Shown in pieces: positions 35,108-48,346 of a DNA stretch of 64,000 nt; position 1 is the stretch's first letter, and each line of letters opens with the position of its first letter. The translations under genes were made by a program, and so were the position numbers. Below the pieces are notes generated by a model. It was not told the DNA's origin, did not search any database, and saw only the letters and a list, made by a program, of their open reading frames with translations. The DNA is from Terfezia claveryi (lineage: Eukaryota > Ascomycota > Pezizomycetes > Pezizales > Pezizaceae). The stretch covers positions 903,501-967,500 of the forward strand of contig WHUX01000001.1 in NCBI GenBank assembly GCA_015179025.1, given 5' to 3'.

Positions 35108-38100
35108 TATCGTACTGTGTTACCTTGGTGGCCATTCGGTCGGGACTGCCGACTGCTGGAGATTGATTTTAGCAATTGGATGCGATGTCAGTAACATAAA
35201 TTAGCTCTTCGAGCTTTAAACTTATTTCGGCTAGGACAGCCCTCCTGGTTGCTTGGCAGCGTTATTAAGCAAGCATCACGAAAGAGATTATCACATGCCA
35301 GCCGTGCACTACACCTCCAAATCATCAATACCTACCAATTCTCATCCAAATTTAACCCAATATAATCATAATCTATTCCCAGTACTGTATCTAAATCCAT
35401 AAGTGACTAAAGGTGAGCGACTATCAGAGGCCACTCCATCCAATATCTCGAGCCAGCTACAACTGAGTGAAATATGTACTGTATGTAAAGTACAGTAACA
35501 CAAAATACATATAAACTCGTGAAAGTGTCTGGTGGCGAAATAGGGCAATCAGTCGATCACAGTCGGAGCTTTGCAACTGCATGTACCTAGGTATTGCAAC
35601 GACTGCGGATGTAACAGTCGGTTTAAGCAACCTATAAATGTACATTAAGCGTATGGAAGAGGAAGTCAGGTTGGAAAGAGGAAATGTACGTCATATATAT
35701 CTATATTCAGTATGTACAAAATATATCGAGCTAGAAGTACGTATCATCCCATGTTGCCAGAGTTGTTGCCTGCCCTGTGCCCGGGTCCGTCAAGCGAAAC
35801 TGTCTGGTGCAACACTGTCGAGATCCACTTGGCCGCATACCAGCCCACGTTGTGGAAGTAACAGTATCATGCGTCACTCATCTGGGGCTGATACCATAGC
35901 CGTGTCCGCCTCCATGTCCAATTGTAAATTCTGCAGGGCCGAATGCAAGCGTAACTGTAACCACGTCATATATCCGGGGGCGCCTTGTCATCCACAACTC
36001 CCTCTCCGCGTTCGGAATAAGCGAGAGCTAGCCGTAAAGGCTCCCATAAGCAGCGCGGGCACCTCTCCAAAAGTCGACATTATTTCCTTGTCGGCCAGTT
36101 AGTGATCATGATTCATAATCCATATGTATAAAATGCAAATATTACCTGTAGCCTCAATTCCCATGTCTAACCGAAAACCAAATTACCCCCATCAAATCAC
36201 GTGTCAGGTAGAACATTGGTTCATGTATATTTGTACTTAATACTTAGCGCCAAATCCACTCCAAGTTCTGCAATTCTGCCTAGTTATGTAGCCTTTCCCC
36301 AGCTATAGTTACCCTTCCGCCCTGGGGTTGCCAGCTATGAATAGTTGTGAGATTCAAATGCTATTGTCAAAGCGAGTTCAGGGTAACATTAAAGCGAGTT
36401 GAGGAATATATTTCAGCAAGGTCTTCATTTCCAAATTCAGTCCGTTTCACTCTTTCCAACGTATTCACTAAACCCAAACTGAGCCAACCTAGAATTATAT
36501 GACACATGTATGAATGAAACTTTGTTTCAAAATAACATGTAGGTCATCCTGCAGCAAGAGCCATGGTGGTTCCAGGAGATACATGGACCTGTGGGGTAGG
36601 TTGGTGGGATCCTCTGGCATACGTATGATTTCGAGGAGGGTGAGACATATATTTCCTGAACTCCGAAGAGAGGTAGTTCCGCATTGTGGGCAGTCCAGTT
36701 GAAACAAGCACCTCGGGATACGTTGCCTACGTGTAATCGAGTCATGGTCAGGCATAAAATATCGGGAATGGCAGGGAGAGATTTTGCATCGCCGTATATG
36801 GTCATGGAAAGCGCAAAAAATGCGCCGTTAACAACAGGTACTAATCTAGCCGCACGCCCTCGGCCAAACACACCATTCCCTATATTTTATACCTGACCCA
36901 AGTACGTTGAGGTTACTTTACACATGTGTCGTCTTGTGCTGACGTCGACGTGCAACACATGTGCCAAGCCCACTGTATCCTGGTTATAAAGTATGAGATT
37001 CCAACTATCTTCCTCTCCTCCATAGAAGTCACTTCACCAAATAAATTTGCCTCCCACGAACCCCTCAAAATGAATCCGAACATCACCATCTCCTGCCAGA
37101 AATTGCTTCTCACAGAACTGGGGCTGAGTCTTCAAGCTGACATTCATGCATACATCGGATATCGCCATTGGTTGATTAGCTGGTCCATTGCTGTTCTACG
37201 TAATGAACTAGAAGTGACACCCCGCACATGCAAACGAAACATCTTTGACAACGAATGTTATGTTTTCCGAGGTTAACATCACTAATGATATGACATATAC
37301 TAAATGCATGCTGTAGCTGGTATTGGATCAGTGTGACACACTCTCAGACAGGTAGAATGATCTTGGTATAAAACTGCTCTGGTTTTGGATACCAAACGTT
37401 CCTGGTAGAAAGTGAGCCCAGGAAAAAATAAACCAGAATGACAAGGTGATTCCACTAGGGATTGTACAATTGGAAGCCCTCATGTAGGTCGTTTATGTAT
37501 CTTTTTATCGCTCCTTGACGCTCTCCATACAGGTTATAGTGCAAAAGTTGTCCCAAAAATGAGAAAACCGTAAAAATCTGCTCTCCCATACAATTTATGC
37601 CTAGATTCAATTGATGGCTATAGGTGTTAATGTTGTTCAAAAGTAGAGTAGATGAACATGCAGCATGTGCAATGGTGCAATTTACCTTTTATTATCCCGG
37701 TTATATGGGAGGTCGTCGTTGATGTATGATGCGCTGGATACATGAACGCTACTGATTTGTTTTTATGTGATACACCTGCTAACGAACCTATGATGGATCC
37801 CTAGCGAAATTGGGGGGTTTCTCTAGAAAATTATTAGATATCGTACTGAGGTACCGGATGGGCCCAAAAGAGGGGGTTTTACGTAAATATTTTTGCTGTA
37901 TGTATCTACCAAAACCTTGCCATCCACCTCTCTACGAGAGGCTAGTGCTAGCCAGACTACCATCCACCTTGCTAAAATAGGTATATATTCTACCATATTA
38001 GGGCTAGTGAATTTTTTTGTTGGTGTGGCGAAATGACCGAAATAACTATCAACTACATACTTCCAAGAAATAAATGTATAGAAATAGTGCATAAGTATAA

Positions 38101-38605
38101 GAATGGTTGTAGTAAGAGTATATTAAAGATTGTTTTTACAGACCAGCGAGATATAACAGAAATGAGCCTTTCCCAGTTAAAGGAGGAACAGGGTCACCGA
38201 CAGACCCCGGGATCAACCACCATAGGCTCCCTGGCTCCCCGTCGGATATACCTTCTCCAAAGGATATTTAGGCGGATATTTCATCAGTTACATCCAGGCA
38301 AAACCCGTGTTCTATAGAATAGAGCACTTATCTAATCTTTTACATATCAAGCTTATGCAAATATACGCCACACATACCAAACATAACTACTTAATGATAG
38401 CACTTCCATGCAGTAGTGAAGTAAGTGCTCTTACATTTGTATTCTCATGACCTGTTGATGTGATTTTGCTTCCGTCGGCCGCAACCGCTCCCTTCCCGAG
38501 TACGAGAACTTAAATGGTACATTTCGTGTGAGTAGGCTCAGGTTCAATCCGTTCTTCCAACCAGATTTTCCATTTTCAACGTCGTCATGCACGCTGCAAC
38601 TGAGT

Positions 38606-38630
38606 AAACAATTTTTCATAAAAATTGTTT
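38606..38630. repeat. Perfect AT-rich palindrome
   Basis: 11-base arms AAACAATTTTT and AAAAATTGTTT separated by CAT. It could form a hairpin; its position is outside any supported gene. Confidence 0.85.
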
Positions 38631-39089
38631 TATCTTTTCTTTCACGTCTAGCGCGGGGTGGGGAAAAGTCACGCATGCGGTTTCTTGAATGACCCTAGCT
38701 TGGGTGAAGTCTCACGAGCTAGCTTCGTAGGTAAGATTGAAGCTACACTGATATCATTGAACCCCACCTCGGTGCATCACAGAACATGCAAACTCGGTCA
38801 GCCTCGATTGCTCTTCTCGAATCCAGGATGTATCGATAGCCGGACCCATAGTGCATCAACGCTGATCACACTGCGTACGTACTCTAATGTATTGGGTATG
38901 TTGTGCATATATCATATCTGAAATGCAGTTCGCATTTTCCCACTGTTAATCTGATGTCAGTGGCACCAAGTAGAGTGCTGATAATCCCGGCACGATGATA
39001 CAGCCAGACTAATGATACAGTTAGATACCTACTACTAGAGTAGGTAGTGGGCAGAAACTCAAGACTTGCTATGGTTGGTGTCGTGCTGC

Positions 39090-39445
39090 GTGCCAACCAG
39101 ACTACAGTACTGCTAGTCTGGTTGGTACCGAGGGTGGTCTCTACGAGAGTGCCGGTGCCCGCCAGACTACCGAGGGTGCTGTGCCAACCAGACTACGGTA
39201 CGGTAGTTGGCACAAGCCGCTCGTAGCCATACTGCTAGCCTGGTCCCATACTGCACACTAGACAGCATCCCGGAGAGGCAGGGAGCTTTCAAGATGTGGA
39301 GGGCTTGTGCCAACCAGACTAAACAAACTCCCAGTGCATGTGAATAACCATTGGAGCTTCAACTAGTAGAGACGCGGCACTGACTACTAATAGGCTAACT
39401 TCTCTGACAGCCGTCACTGGCCAAAGATTCGTGCCAACTAGACTA
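39090..39445. repeat. Cluster of TAGTCTGGTTGGCAC motifs in both orientations
   Basis: At least six copies within 350 bp. GTGCCAACCAGACTA-type copies lie near 39091, 39154 (GTGCCCGCCAGACTA), 39181, 39307 and 39431. Opposite-orientation copies lie near 39114 (TAGTCTGGTTGG) and 39205 (TAGTTGGCACAAGCCGCTCG). The arrangement suggests nested miniature inverted-repeat elements. Confidence 0.75.
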
Positions 39446-42400
39446 CAAAGATTCCATATATAGAGAGTAACTTAGTTATAAGCAAATTGTGGCGCGGCTG
39501 TCTCGATATGATAGGGTCACGTTTGCATATAGTAACATCTGAACTCTCTCTTCTTCTATTGGCTGGCTTTAGGTGCTCTTCACTTCTTACAGGGGATGGG
39601 ACGACCGAATTGGAAGAGCTAGAGGTTGCTGTTACTTGAGAGAAACATTTATATCGCTGGGGTAGCCCCACCGCTGCACTAGACCCAACTCCGGAAAACA
39701 GTCCGATGTTGTTTTGCCTGTTCTGTACACTGGCGGGAGGACCCTGAATGATTTTGGTGCAGGGTAATGCCCGCTTGACGCACAATGCCGAGTTGCGCAT
39801 GCATTTGAGAAACTTAGGCGTGAGAAATGATTGATAATGGGGGAACAAACGTTGCGATAAATGAAATACCGCATAAATTGAGAATGAAGACCCTGTCCTT
39901 CCACCATAACAACGGGGGTTTTGTATAGAAAGAACAGTTCTTCGTTGTCACGTGAAGTGTTGGCTGCCGCTGGCACTACCTTTTTAGGCAATTGCGCAAA
40001 CATGATACTTGATCCAAATACCTCGCCTGCTGTGATGCCGGTGTCCGCGGTTCAGTACACGCATGCTGCTACCCCAGCTAGTTAGTAAGGTCTAGATCAC
40101 ATTGCCGAGCCTGTCCAGTTTGATTCGTGCCTCCGACATCTTGCCCTATTATTCCAATATAATCGCAAGTTGTGCGGAACTCGGATTAGGTTCTTTACAA
40201 GAGGCAGGTAACATGTAATATACCGGAATAAAGGTTCAGAACCAGACTAGGTTTGGCCATGCGATAATCAGATGAAGTGGTAATTGGTGGTGATGAGACG
40301 TTAATTGAGAAAAAATTGCCACAAGACCTGAATTGTCAAGTACCAAGGCTACTTGCATGCACGTGAAAAGAATCAAGAAAACATGGACGTGAGATAAAGT
40401 AAACAAATGTTTAATTTTTCAATTTCCTAGCCTGAGGTGTAGTCTGGTTGACTGTAAGTAGGCATCTGAAACGAATTGAAAGTAAAAAAGTATAAATATT
40501 GTTATATTGTATGATACTCAGTACAATACAACATCATCTCAAATAGCAGATGGAGATTGGTATACTGTACTGGACAGTGGTATCTAAGTTTCTTTCAAAC
40601 TGGAAACTGATAGAGTGGAAGGTATTTGGAGGACTGTACTATATAGTTTCCAGTACCGACTTATTCAATTTTACAAATAACTTAGTCTGGCTGGCACCAA
40701 ATACCGTACTCATGTCTTGGAGTTAAATAATATCACAAAAATAATCCCCTCTCTTGCAAGGCGACTTCCGGATCGTGACCGCATGTACACTGTATGTAGT
40801 GTGCAAGTGTTCAAAACATTACATGTGAAAGGTCTCAGTTATAATTGTCTACGTTTGATAGCAATAATTGCAGCCACCACATCGATACCCCGGATTATTC
40901 TGTAGGGCTTATCAGTACTGAGTTTGTCCTGCTGATCCTCGGCTTCTTTGCTTCTTTGCCGGCCGCGGGTGGACATTAGAGTGATGCATCTGTCAGTTCA
41001 TATGCATGGCACGCAAGAGCATCATTAATGTCTTTCTGTATGTGATATTTACGCATATTGGATAGCTCACAGAAACAGCATCTGAGAATATATCTACTGT
41101 ATGGAAGAGTTTTACTGTTACTGTAGTGTACAGCTGGGCACGAGATCAGTACGGCTATATGATATGGATCAAGATTAACATCGAGAAAAATCCGGATCCG
41201 AATCGTAAGCGAGGGAGCTAATCATTATTGCCACTGACCGGGAAACTTGGTTCGTTCTAGAAACTACACACAGAACTCCTGATGGGGCTTTCTCCGCGGC
41301 GGCGAGGCTAGTTCGCTTACATATTCCGGTTAGATAGGGATGGTCGATGCAAGATGGTGCTCATCGGATCAGTTTGGTATTTGCTTCTGGATTTGTCCAT
41401 GTGGGCATCTCGTTTCTTTTGTTCACGGGGTTTATCAGACATTTCTGCTGAGATCTGGAGGCCCACGCGTAACTACGTACGTATACGAATTCTGGTTGGC
41501 TACTCTGTAGGTACATAGAACCTGATTCCAACCCGGCTACTAATTTCTCATTAGAGGTTCAATTAGCATAATAAAAGGCATATCAGATATCGACGACATC
41601 TAGGACGGCAATGCATAGAGTATATCCTGTGTAACAACTGTACTGTACCATGCAACCCCTTTCTGCACGGGGCTCGGCCCTTTAATGCGCGCATTTCAAG
41701 TATGTCTTCTTAAGGTTAAAATCATCGGAGGTGCATTCGATTTGGACTGAAGCACCGGCGCTCTGAGTTGTTGCATTGGAGCCTTCAGGGTAATCCGGCC
41801 GTCGTTGTGCCCATGTCCAGCTCACGACTAGGCGTTTCTATCTTGAATATGACAGCTGGCGGATTGGTGGGATATAAGTCTCGGTACATGCGCCTGAAAC
41901 GTGCGAATACTTATACCTTACGTTGTAACTCCAGGCCCGTTAAACGAATTACCGCGGTACATATCTGTAGGTATCTCCCGGGTGGAGCCGCCTCCAGGCG
42001 CCTGTGGAAGCAGAATGTAACTTGCGTCTTCCAGATCATGAAAACAACGATACATCGCCCCCCCGCGGGCTATTTAGCTGTCCATGAGCAAGCGTGTCAG
42101 GTGCGTACATATACCCGAGGAGTTGTGTTGAGCCCAACCAGACTACCGTATGTTGAGCCTCCAATGTGTTGCTTCGGGGGGCCACCCTCATTCCCGCTAT
42201 AACGGGTACGGTTACGCTGGCTCAACGCACCCTTCTCTTGTGTCCCCTGTTCTAATTCTGCTTCTCCCTCCCATGTCCACCCCCCCCCCTCCACCCCCGT
42301 CCGAGTCTGCCCTCCCCCCACCACCCCCAGCATCTCCATTTCACCCAGACACAACACTAGGCATAGGCAGGCTGCTGGTGGCAGCAGAACGAAAACGCTG

Positions 42401-43459
42401 ACACTGAAAGAGGGAAGGACAAACTGCTAACTCTCGCTGAACTGCCAGGACTCCCCTTCGTCCCACCTCCACCCAAGGCCAGCTCTAGCCAGCCCTACCG
42501 GTACCCTCCAAGGCTGTTCCTTCTTCTCTCTCTTATCTCCATCGGTACCCGCCCACTCACCTCCGGCTTCCCCAATGTGTTTGTGCTGTTGCATAGATCA
42601 TTTGGTGATTGCACCAATCTTGCGTTGTGAGATTCAGTACTGAAACGGTTCAATTCAAACCAAACCAGTCCTTTTATCCACCCGGATTCTTCCATTGGTC
42701 CGTCATTCACACCCTTCCGCAAACGATACCTGACCACACACAAGTTGCTTCATAGAGCTTCCCTGGCTGACATCTGGGAGATATAGTTCGTCGTCGCACG
42801 GAACAAATCAGATCAGATCTTCTATCTTGACCGGTAAAGGCTTACTGTCGATACAGAGTCCTTCCTTACCCAGGTCCGTTGAAGTCCGACCCCAATTACC
42901 CGAAATCTTCCGCCGTCGCCGTGGCCAGAGTTGTACGGATCACTGAGACGACGGTCTACCCCACCCATCGGGCAGTCAAGTCTGACAGGAGTGGGCGCAC
43001 AGCTTCTTGAGGTCTCACTCTGCTATCCTTACCAACGCAATTATCGATCCTGGACCAGGGCGGGCACTCACGCGCCTTTCCTGAGCACCCCTAAATATAA
43101 TTGATACACAGCCGTACAACCACTTCCCATATCAACACGACAGCAGCCGCTTGGTTCCTTAATCCCTTTTGCCTGGTTACAAGCTCCTGCATAATCTCCG
43201 ATCCACCAGCACTTGTAATATACAACGCTGTCTACTTCATCTCTTGTATAAGCCGCGGTTGATACCCAACAACTAACTTCACGGCTGTCAGATTTCTCAT
43301 TATATCGTCCAGCGACTTTCTTGCAAAGATGTCTAATCGGCGGTGTTAAGCGGCCTCGACTTTCTCAACGACACTTAACATTAACTTTCCCTTTAACAGC
43401 GCTGAATTTCTTCGATTTTTAAGTTTGATCGGGCTGCTTGCTCGGACAGTCGCGCAAAT

Positions 43460-46400
43460 ATGCTTGGCCGGTTACTATCCTCAGCGAGCTCGACTACCTC
43501 TTCCCCTGCAGGAACGCGACCATCGACAGCTGCTGGCTTCGAGGGCGAGGATATCTACACCCGAACACTCTTGTATCCCGACGGTTCACCACTCTCCCAC
43601 AACAATTCTTTATCCGGGAGTGGTTATATTTCGGGCAGTTCGCTTTCCGTAGATGGTGAGCACATTGATATTGATGCCTGTCGGGACGTGCGGGTTATTA
43701 TAGCACAGGATGGCACTGGAACAGATGGCAAGGTGGTGGTTTATGATTCCAAACCGGGAGCCAACATAGCAGCACAGCATGTTTCATCATCCAACTATAA
43801 CAACTCCTTTGATGATGGTGCACCACTGTCGCCAGGTCTTTGCGGAGGGTTTAATCGGAGGCGACGTTCACCAAATCCATTTCAACCAGCATTCTCTGGA
43901 ACTGGGGGGCTTGCTCCTAAAGGCGAATGGAGGATGATAACGGATTGTATGTTTGGAGCAGTTTCCCTTGCCTACAAAGGACCATCAACGAAGCTTCATA
44001 TCCTACCTAGTCTGCCCCACGATGACAAGAGTGGCACTACTACACCGATATCGGATTTACGGTCAAGAAATGATAGTACACGCAGTCGCGGATTTTCAAA
44101 TCATGCCAATCCATTCACTCATCATACCCCCAGCAAAGACCGTAAATCGGTGCTGGTAACACGACTATTCTCTGTAACGATACCTGCATCTACAACCTCG
44201 CGATGTTTCGTTCCGCAGGAAACTCCGGACAGGACGCCTACACTGACTACATCTCTTGGATCCATCAATGATTTTCCATTTCCTGCTATGCCAACATCAG
44301 GGGCAAATACCATGAAGCCCATGAAACCAACAAAGACATCGATGTATGGTATCGGGTTGGTAATTTCCCTTCCTCAGTCATCGTCGTCAAATACAATCAA
44401 GCGTTGCCCCAATTGTTGGACAATCCAATACGATTTCGAATCTCGGCGGGCCGGTCATGGTCACTATTGTTGTGATGCTATGGCTGCTTGCATGGAAGAT
44501 GAATATCACACGGACTCGGTTTCTGTAGAGAGCGGACATGAGGGCATTGCTGACGATCAAATGGAGCTCATCACAAGACACTGGGATATTATCACACGAG
44601 CTTTGGCAGAGTTACAATGTTTTACACGGTCCAAGATTGTGGAAAGTTTGATGGCCACAGGAATCGTCTCACCTACATTCGCCCAGCCCGGATACAAGTA
44701 CCGCAATAGGGTTGAGCTACGGCCGGGCGCTCTCATGTATAATGAGCTGTTGCGACTCGAGGTTGAGCGTTTCAAATGGAGAATCGTCAGCGGCATCAAG
44801 ATACCCCGGGTTGTTACAGGGCAAGGGCGTTGGGGTGTGTGGCGAGACGAGGCTCGGTGGCTGAACAAACGGTTCGGCGGAAAAGAGCAAAATTTGTAGG
44901 TAAACCCGTCGGCGCCCGCCGAGATTAAACCTTACTAACATACTCTTTTGCAGTCTCTTTCTAACCCTTATAACTGCTTTTCTGGGACATCATACAGAAT
45001 GGTTAGACGTTCTTGGCCCCGTCGAATATCGTAGCAAGCACCAGCGACGGAAGAACGTCTCTAGCATTATTGGCAATGACTCTTCTCTCCCAACGAGAAC
45101 CGTCATAATCTCCCATGACAAGATCGTTGCTAGGAGGCTGATCTACCTACTTTCAGCATTTCTACCCGCAAAGACTCTTCCAGCATGGCCAGTCACAGAG
45201 CCCACATTCCTCAACTCTCGGAACTCCTCCAGTAACATGCTTTCACAGTCGCCGCCGATGATGTCGTACATGATCCAAGGCCAAGTTAGCCGAGGGTCTA
45301 CACGAAGGAAGCCCAGAAGACGGCCGAGCAAGTTGAGTATGATTCACGGTGAAGCTGGAGAGGAAGGTGGGTGGGACATCCCTGTTGTTCACGGCTCTGC
45401 TGAGGCAACCTTGCTCCGCCAGCAGTCAGATGCTTCTTTGCAGTTGCCTGTACTATCACTGGGATCTGGGCGGAAGCACCACAATGCCACCACTACCGCA
45501 GCAGCTCATCATAGAGATTCTCGACCTGGTAGCGCTGGGAGCTCTGCTTCATTCTCGCTTATTCATACTCTTCGCAGAAGTGGAACTGGGCACACTAGTA
45601 CCGATTCCTCTGCTACTGGTGCAAGCGGTTGGAGTTTTCTCAGCAGCATCTGGCCGAACCCTCAACCATCAACGGTATGCACTAGTGAGGCAGATGAGCC
45701 TATTGACTGTCCAGCACCCACGCGATCGCTGCATAGCAGTGTGTGCCCCGAGAAGTACGATGAAGAGGTAGTGGTTCAAGACCACGACCTTTACCCCGGC
45801 TATGAAGATCATGCTCAGAGCCCGCCCCGATTTGACTCCGCTCACTTCGCGCAGCCGTTTCAGCATGATGCTCCTCTAAACGTTTCGCTTGCAGATGACG
45901 GAGTCGTAGATGTTGAGGTCCCTTTTGGCCCATCTACTTTTCTTATCCCACCTGTCTTAGGGCATTCCACCGCAAATAGTATTTCACCGATTGGATCACC
46001 AGCTAGTGCGGGTTGTAATTTTTCTCTGTTGTCGTTGGATAGGAGCAACTTGAGTTTTTCTTCGTTGTTATACAATTGTGATGATACCACTGATACCACG
46101 ATGAATGTTGCGGGGTGGATGGAGGATGAAAGGTTCCATCCCGACTTCTCTCTACAGGCTGTCAAGCCTTATGTAGAGTTGGAAACGGATATTAAGAGAT
46201 CTATGAGGGCCGAGCCTACACCGAGTGTACCTGCTGGCACTCCTGCAGACAGATGGATTGATGTCTGCACAGTGCTGTTGGCTGATACTAGGACATATAC
46301 GATCAAGCGATTGAAACTCAAGAGGAGAAGACGAGTAGCGCCCCCCCCTATGACTGATGGGATGGCGTCTATGTCCCATGCCCATCATATGGCTATTCCT

Positions 46401-46856
46401 ATTTCCTCTCATCACACAACATCCTTCTCGGCGGTTGAAGAGGTAGAAGAAGAGGAGTTCGAGGAGGAATGGGTTATGGATATGGATGACACCCTTGCTA
46501 CTGCTGTTGAGCGCGCGATTGGTGTGGAAACAGAGTATAGCTGCTCCCGAGCCACAAAGTCAAATAAGACCAGATCGGCACTGAGCAAGGAACCAATTCC
46601 GCCTTCTACGCCAGAGAACCAGGTGAATAAGGTCTCATCTACATGTCTAGGATCAGACTGCAAAGGCCTCATCTTGGGTGCGTTAGAAGAAGTTGTCAAG
46701 AGGTGTGCTTCAGGCCGCAGGGCTACAGGGACAATTAGGGGAATGGGTTTCGTGGACAATGTTTTGACAGAAGGTGTTGTACGGTGGTTAAATGATGTTG
46801 AGGAGGTTTCTAATCCTCCCCATGCATCTTCTGCTTCTTCGGTGCCGGTGTTTTGA
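43460..46856 (+). CDS. Folliculin-interacting protein (FNIP/Lst4) homologue
   Basis: Two exons, 43460-44895 and 44954-46856, give 1,112 residues. The protein starts MLGRLLSSASSTTSS, a usual fungal FNIP N-terminus. The FNIP N-terminal (longin/DENN-type) region shows DVRVIIAQDG and VVVYDSKPG, then MITDCMFGAVSLAYKGPSTK. Later comes YNELLRLEVERFKWRIVSGI, then across the intron FLFLTLITAFLGHHTEWLDV and TRTVIISHDKIVARRLIYLL. The C-terminal part has RWIDVCTVLLADTRTYTIKR and SDCKGLILGALEEVVKRC. In yeast Lst4-Lst7 acts as a GAP toward Gtr2 and promotes TORC1 signalling at the vacuole after amino-acid addition; that role is inferred here. Long Ser/His-rich disordered segments separate the conserved blocks. 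The intron donor GTAGGT overlaps an in-frame TAG, so unspliced message would terminate at 44899. Confidence 0.88.
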
Positions 46857-47819
46857 GGCGTATAACGGCTTTTGACTTTTTTTTTTTGCTTTCCTTTAGC
46901 TATGGGGTGATTTTATTTCCTTTTGTGGCTTTTCGTTTGTTTTTGACTTGTGGTATATCCCCTGCGTTCTGTTTTTCTTCATGCTTTTGATTTTATGTGG
47001 GTATATTCTATGGGTGTTGTGGGTGTGACTTGAATTTGTTCTTTTTTTTCCATGCATACGTATTTGCTCTCATACTAGCAACTAGGCGACCCTCACATCC
47101 TTTGTACCGCGCTATTGGTACTAGTATCGGCTATTTTTACTCTCGAGCCTCCTGCGGCGCTATTGTGTTCAGCATTACCTCTTTGGGCTTGTCAATGTTT
47201 GTGTATCTGACTGCCTTCTTTTCAGGAGACTGGTTGTGGGCGTGGAATTGGGTTGGAGTTTTATTTCTGTTCTATTTTTTGTGTTTTCTAGGGGGTAACG
47301 GGTGGGTTGGTTTAGGTTCTTTTCTTTCTTAGTTTCACCCTTCGTAAGCGTATATAGGTTAGGATATGATAGGCTAGGATGGAATACGTAAGGTAATTGG
47401 GAATTGAGTGGCAGCTTTCTTCTTATACTTTGCGTGAAGAGCTAGGTGTGATGTAGTGGTTGTAGCTCTTGTTCAGGTAGAGGGTAGATAAAGATTTAGA
47501 GTAGATGAGTAGTTCATTTTGGGTGCTTATCCTGTGGGATGATAGTTTAGTATTATATATACGTGCTTAGGGTCGTTTCTTTTAGTGATTGCTGGCCAGT
47601 GAATTGGAGAACTTGTATGTATATAATTGAGGGTGATATGGAATATGCAGGCAAATTTACATATATTGATATAACCTCCGAGAACTATTTGCCTGCGGTG
47701 TCATTCGCCCCATATATGATTATACATACTCATAGCGAGTACTTGGATCCAATCTCTCTAGCGATAGGGAATCTCGATGGCTACAAGAACCATCATATAA
47801 CCACACCGGGTTATTCACT
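46857..47819. other. Non-coding stretch after the FNIP gene
   Basis: T-rich, with a run of ten T residues soon after the stop codon, typical of a fungal 3' untranslated region. No other gene is seen. Confidence 0.5.
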
Positions 47820-48098
47820 TTCTACATCTTCCCGAGCATTTGGAGATCGGAGTGGAACAAGCATGCTCTATCGGCATATACCTGGACGAGAACTAAGATT
47901 GGGAAGTCAAACTCTAGCGCATGCCCCTGCGGACACCACACACAAGACGGAGGACACTTAGTTTTTGATTGTCCAAATTTCAGCGTAGAAAGGGCCGCTA
48001 TCGGCAGCATTAAGGACTGGGATGCGGTAGAGGCCTTTTTCAGCTTCCTCTTTCACCGTTCGTTACATCATGTTGTAGTTAAGTCCCTTTTGTCTTAA
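47820..48098 (+). pseudogene. LINE-type retrotransposon 3' fragment (C-terminal zinc knuckle)
   Basis: One forward frame reads FPSIWRSEWNKHALSAYTWT, then RTKIGKSNSSACPCGHHTQD, then GGHLVFDCPNFSVERAAIG, ending VVKSLLS and a stop at 48096-48098. The spacing of C-x-C-G, H and CP after a basic, Trp-containing segment is the C-terminal cysteine/histidine motif of Tad/I-type LINE ORF2 proteins. The reverse transcriptase and endonuclease are not present upstream, so this is a 5'-truncated copy, the usual LINE outcome. Confidence 0.68.
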
Positions 48099-48346
48099 TT
48101 TGTATGTATATAGTCACTGGACCCGGCAGATTAACTTGCCCTGTCCTGAATCCACTCGGTGGCTCCTCATGGTCCCCTTATTGAAAAAAAATTAGACCTG
48201 CCCCTATTCTTTTCTACTTTGATGTATAGTCAATTATTTATGATATAGATAGAGAAGGAAAAAGAATCAATAACTTAATTCTGATTTACAGCGGTTAAAG
48301 TAAATATCAGGTTTCCCTTCTGCGCATCATGTGCATGCTCGCTGTA

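Larger units (their letters stand above)
35108..43459. other. Long gene-poor interval
   Basis: 8.3 kb without a gene I can defend. Notable contents: GTTGAGG/AGGGTAAC motifs near 36370-36405; a perfect short palindrome at 38606-38630; a cluster of TAGTCTGGTTGGCAC motifs at 39090-39445, with single copies near 37950, 40439, 40683 and 42135; C-rich low complexity near 42270-42330. Forward frames at 36926-37276 and 41768-42202 and a reverse frame at 36527-36871 are open but show no family features. The last kilobase is C/T-rich and is probably the FNIP gene leader and promoter. Confidence 0.45.

Noticed and set aside
36527..36871. Reverse frame with several cysteines, possible small secreted protein
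   Set aside because: No signal peptide at its start, and an overlapping reverse frame is equally open; too little support.
41768..42202. 144-codon forward frame
   Set aside because: Irregular composition, contains one of the dispersed TAGTCTGGTTGGCAC-type motifs, no domain features and no neighbours supporting it.
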